Source: Actinomycetes bacterium | Lineage (GTDB): Bacteria; Actinomycetota; Actinomycetes; Actinomycetales; Microbacteriaceae | Reading direction: 5' to 3' | Length of the DNA: 18,749 nt | NCBI GenBank assembly: GCA_021793715.1 | Contig: JAJYSF010000002.1 | Coordinates: 1 to 18,749, forward strand | In this document: piece after piece, positions 17,930-18,749 of the stretch | How the letters are laid out: each line of letters starts with the position of its first letter | Numbering within the stretch: the first letter of the stretch is position 1 | Program-made: the position numbers and the translations under genes | The notes under the pieces: model-generated | Told to the model about the DNA's origin: nothing | Databases searched by the model: none | The model's input: the letters and a program-made list of their open reading frames with translations, nothing else

Positions 17930-18749
17930 CACGGCGGCGATCGAAGAGACCGGCACGCGGCCGGGTGGTTCCCACGGGTCGCGGGCTCGCCATGCTCGCG
18001 CTCGCGGCTGCGCTTGTCGCGGCCGGGATAGGCATCGATCGAATCGAGCTGACCTACCTCGGACTCGTGTTCGCGGGCGTCGTCGCGCTCGGGGCCATCG
18101 TCGTGCGTCTCGCGGCCGTTCCCCGCGCCGTCTCCCGCACCCTCAGCGCGGAGATCGTCGCGGTCGGCGAAACACTGCGCATCGAGGCGGCGATCGTCGG
18201 CGGCGCGATCGAGTTCATCGACCACGCGGTCGACGGCGCCTCGGACGGACTCGACCTCCGCGAGATTCCGGCATCGACCGACGCCGCCTATCGCAGCGAG
18301 GTCACGGCCTCGCGTCGCGGCCCACAGACGGTCGGACCGCTGCGCGTCGAACTGCTGGCGCCGCTCCGCGTCGCTCGACGCCGAGTCGCCGTCGGCGGGG
18401 TGGACGAGGTGATCGCGGTGCCCCCTGTCGTGGCGCTCGCGTCAGTGCACGCACGCGGACGTGAGGACGGCGAGGAGCCGACCCGGCACGAACGCATCGG
18501 CCAGGGAACCGACAACCTCGTCCCCCGCCCCTACCTCCCCGGCGATTCGATGCGCCGCGTGCACTGGCGCGCGTCGGCCCACCACGGCGACCTCATGGTC
18601 AGAGAAGAAGAACGAGAGACCACCCCGACCGCGGCCGTGATCCTCGATCTCGCCGACGACGCGTGGCGCGCTGACAGCGACTTCGAGCGCGCTCTGAGCG
18701 CGTGCGTCTCCGTCGTCGCGCGTCTGCGTATCGACGGTTTCGCTGTCGA
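17926..18749 (+). CDS. DUF58 domain protein (partial, runs off the window)
   Basis: Starting with GTG at 17926, which overlaps the moxR stop, an open frame continues to the window end (274 complete codons, 3' end missing). A basic N-terminus (MTRRRSKRPARGR) precedes two hydrophobic segments (about 21-37 and 43-64), predicting a membrane-anchored protein with the rest probably cytoplasmic. At about 196-214 is the DUF58 signature DNLVPRPYLPGDSMRRVHW followed by RASAHHGDLMVREEE, the conserved D-x-x-x-x-R-x-Y-x-P-G-D-x-x-R-x-x-H-W pattern. DUF58 proteins accompany MoxR ATPases and often precede a transglutaminase-like membrane protein, which may follow beyond the window. Biochemical function is unknown. 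Confidence 0.93.
   Translation, partial: MTRRRSKRPARGRVVPTGRGLAMLALAAALVAAGIGIDRIELTYLGLVFAGVVALGAIVVRLAAVPRAVSRTLSAEIVAVGETLRIEAAIVGGAIEFIDHAVDGASDGLDLREIPASTDAAYRSEVTASRRGPQTVGPLRVELLAPLRVARRRVAVGGVDEVIAVPPVVALASVHARGREDGEEPTRHERIGQGTDNLVPRPYLPGDSMRRVHWRASAHHGDLMVREEERETTPTAAVILDLADDAWRADSDFERALSACVSVVARLRIDGFAV

Overview
The window reads as chromosomal housekeeping DNA of a high-GC Gram-positive actinobacterium, most likely Microbacteriaceae (Microbacterium-like). The grounds are strong G/C third-codon bias, frequent GTG starts, the dnaX-recR-lysC-asd gene order, a two-start aspartokinase of the corynebacterial type, malate:quinone oxidoreductase, and a GH65/beta-phosphoglucomutase pair resembling the mycobacterial Rv3401/Rv3400 pair. 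The family assignment is an inference. I see no mobile element, CRISPR array, tRNA or rRNA.

Layout. The left edge carries the 3' end of a plus-strand ArsC-type arsenate reductase (2-187). From 308 to 16900 everything is on the minus strand. In transcription order: SRP RNA (16900-16809); pta-ackA-pgmB-GH65 (16747-10208), each junction a 4-nt start/stop overlap; dnaX-recR (10155-7042); lysC-asd (6961-4518), with an internal lysC start for the beta subunit; mqo, tdk and galE (4437-1261); and a small AraC-type regulator with a VOC-fold protein (1205-308). At the right edge a plus-strand MoxR AAA+ ATPase and a DUF58 protein (16952 to the window end, also overlapping by 4 nt) diverge from the SRP RNA gene.

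How the genes work together. The four-gene operon is the most suggestive unit. GH65 phosphorolysis of an alpha-glucoside would give beta-glucose-1-phosphate, PgmB would convert it to glucose-6-phosphate, and Pta-AckA would run the acetyl-CoA to acetate/ATP branch. dnaX-recR is replication and repair. lysC-asd makes aspartate semialdehyde for lysine, diaminopimelate, threonine and methionine. mqo feeds electrons from malate to the quinone pool, tdk salvages thymidine, and galE supplies UDP-galactose. MoxR/DUF58 is a chaperone-like pair of unknown client.

The least obvious items are the SRP RNA gene hidden in the pta-moxR gap (recognised by its domain IV loop and a perfect 10-bp terminal stem); a recurring TA(A/G)GNT hexamer 5-8 nt upstream of several starts, suggesting leaderless mRNAs; a 16-bp tandem repeat over the lysC stop codon; a very long disordered Ala/Pro tail in DnaX; and a marked excess of GGATCC. 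I did not find a clearly new defence or mobile system. No gene-free stretch exceeds about 200 bases; the longest, 16748-16951, holds the SRP RNA gene and promoters.
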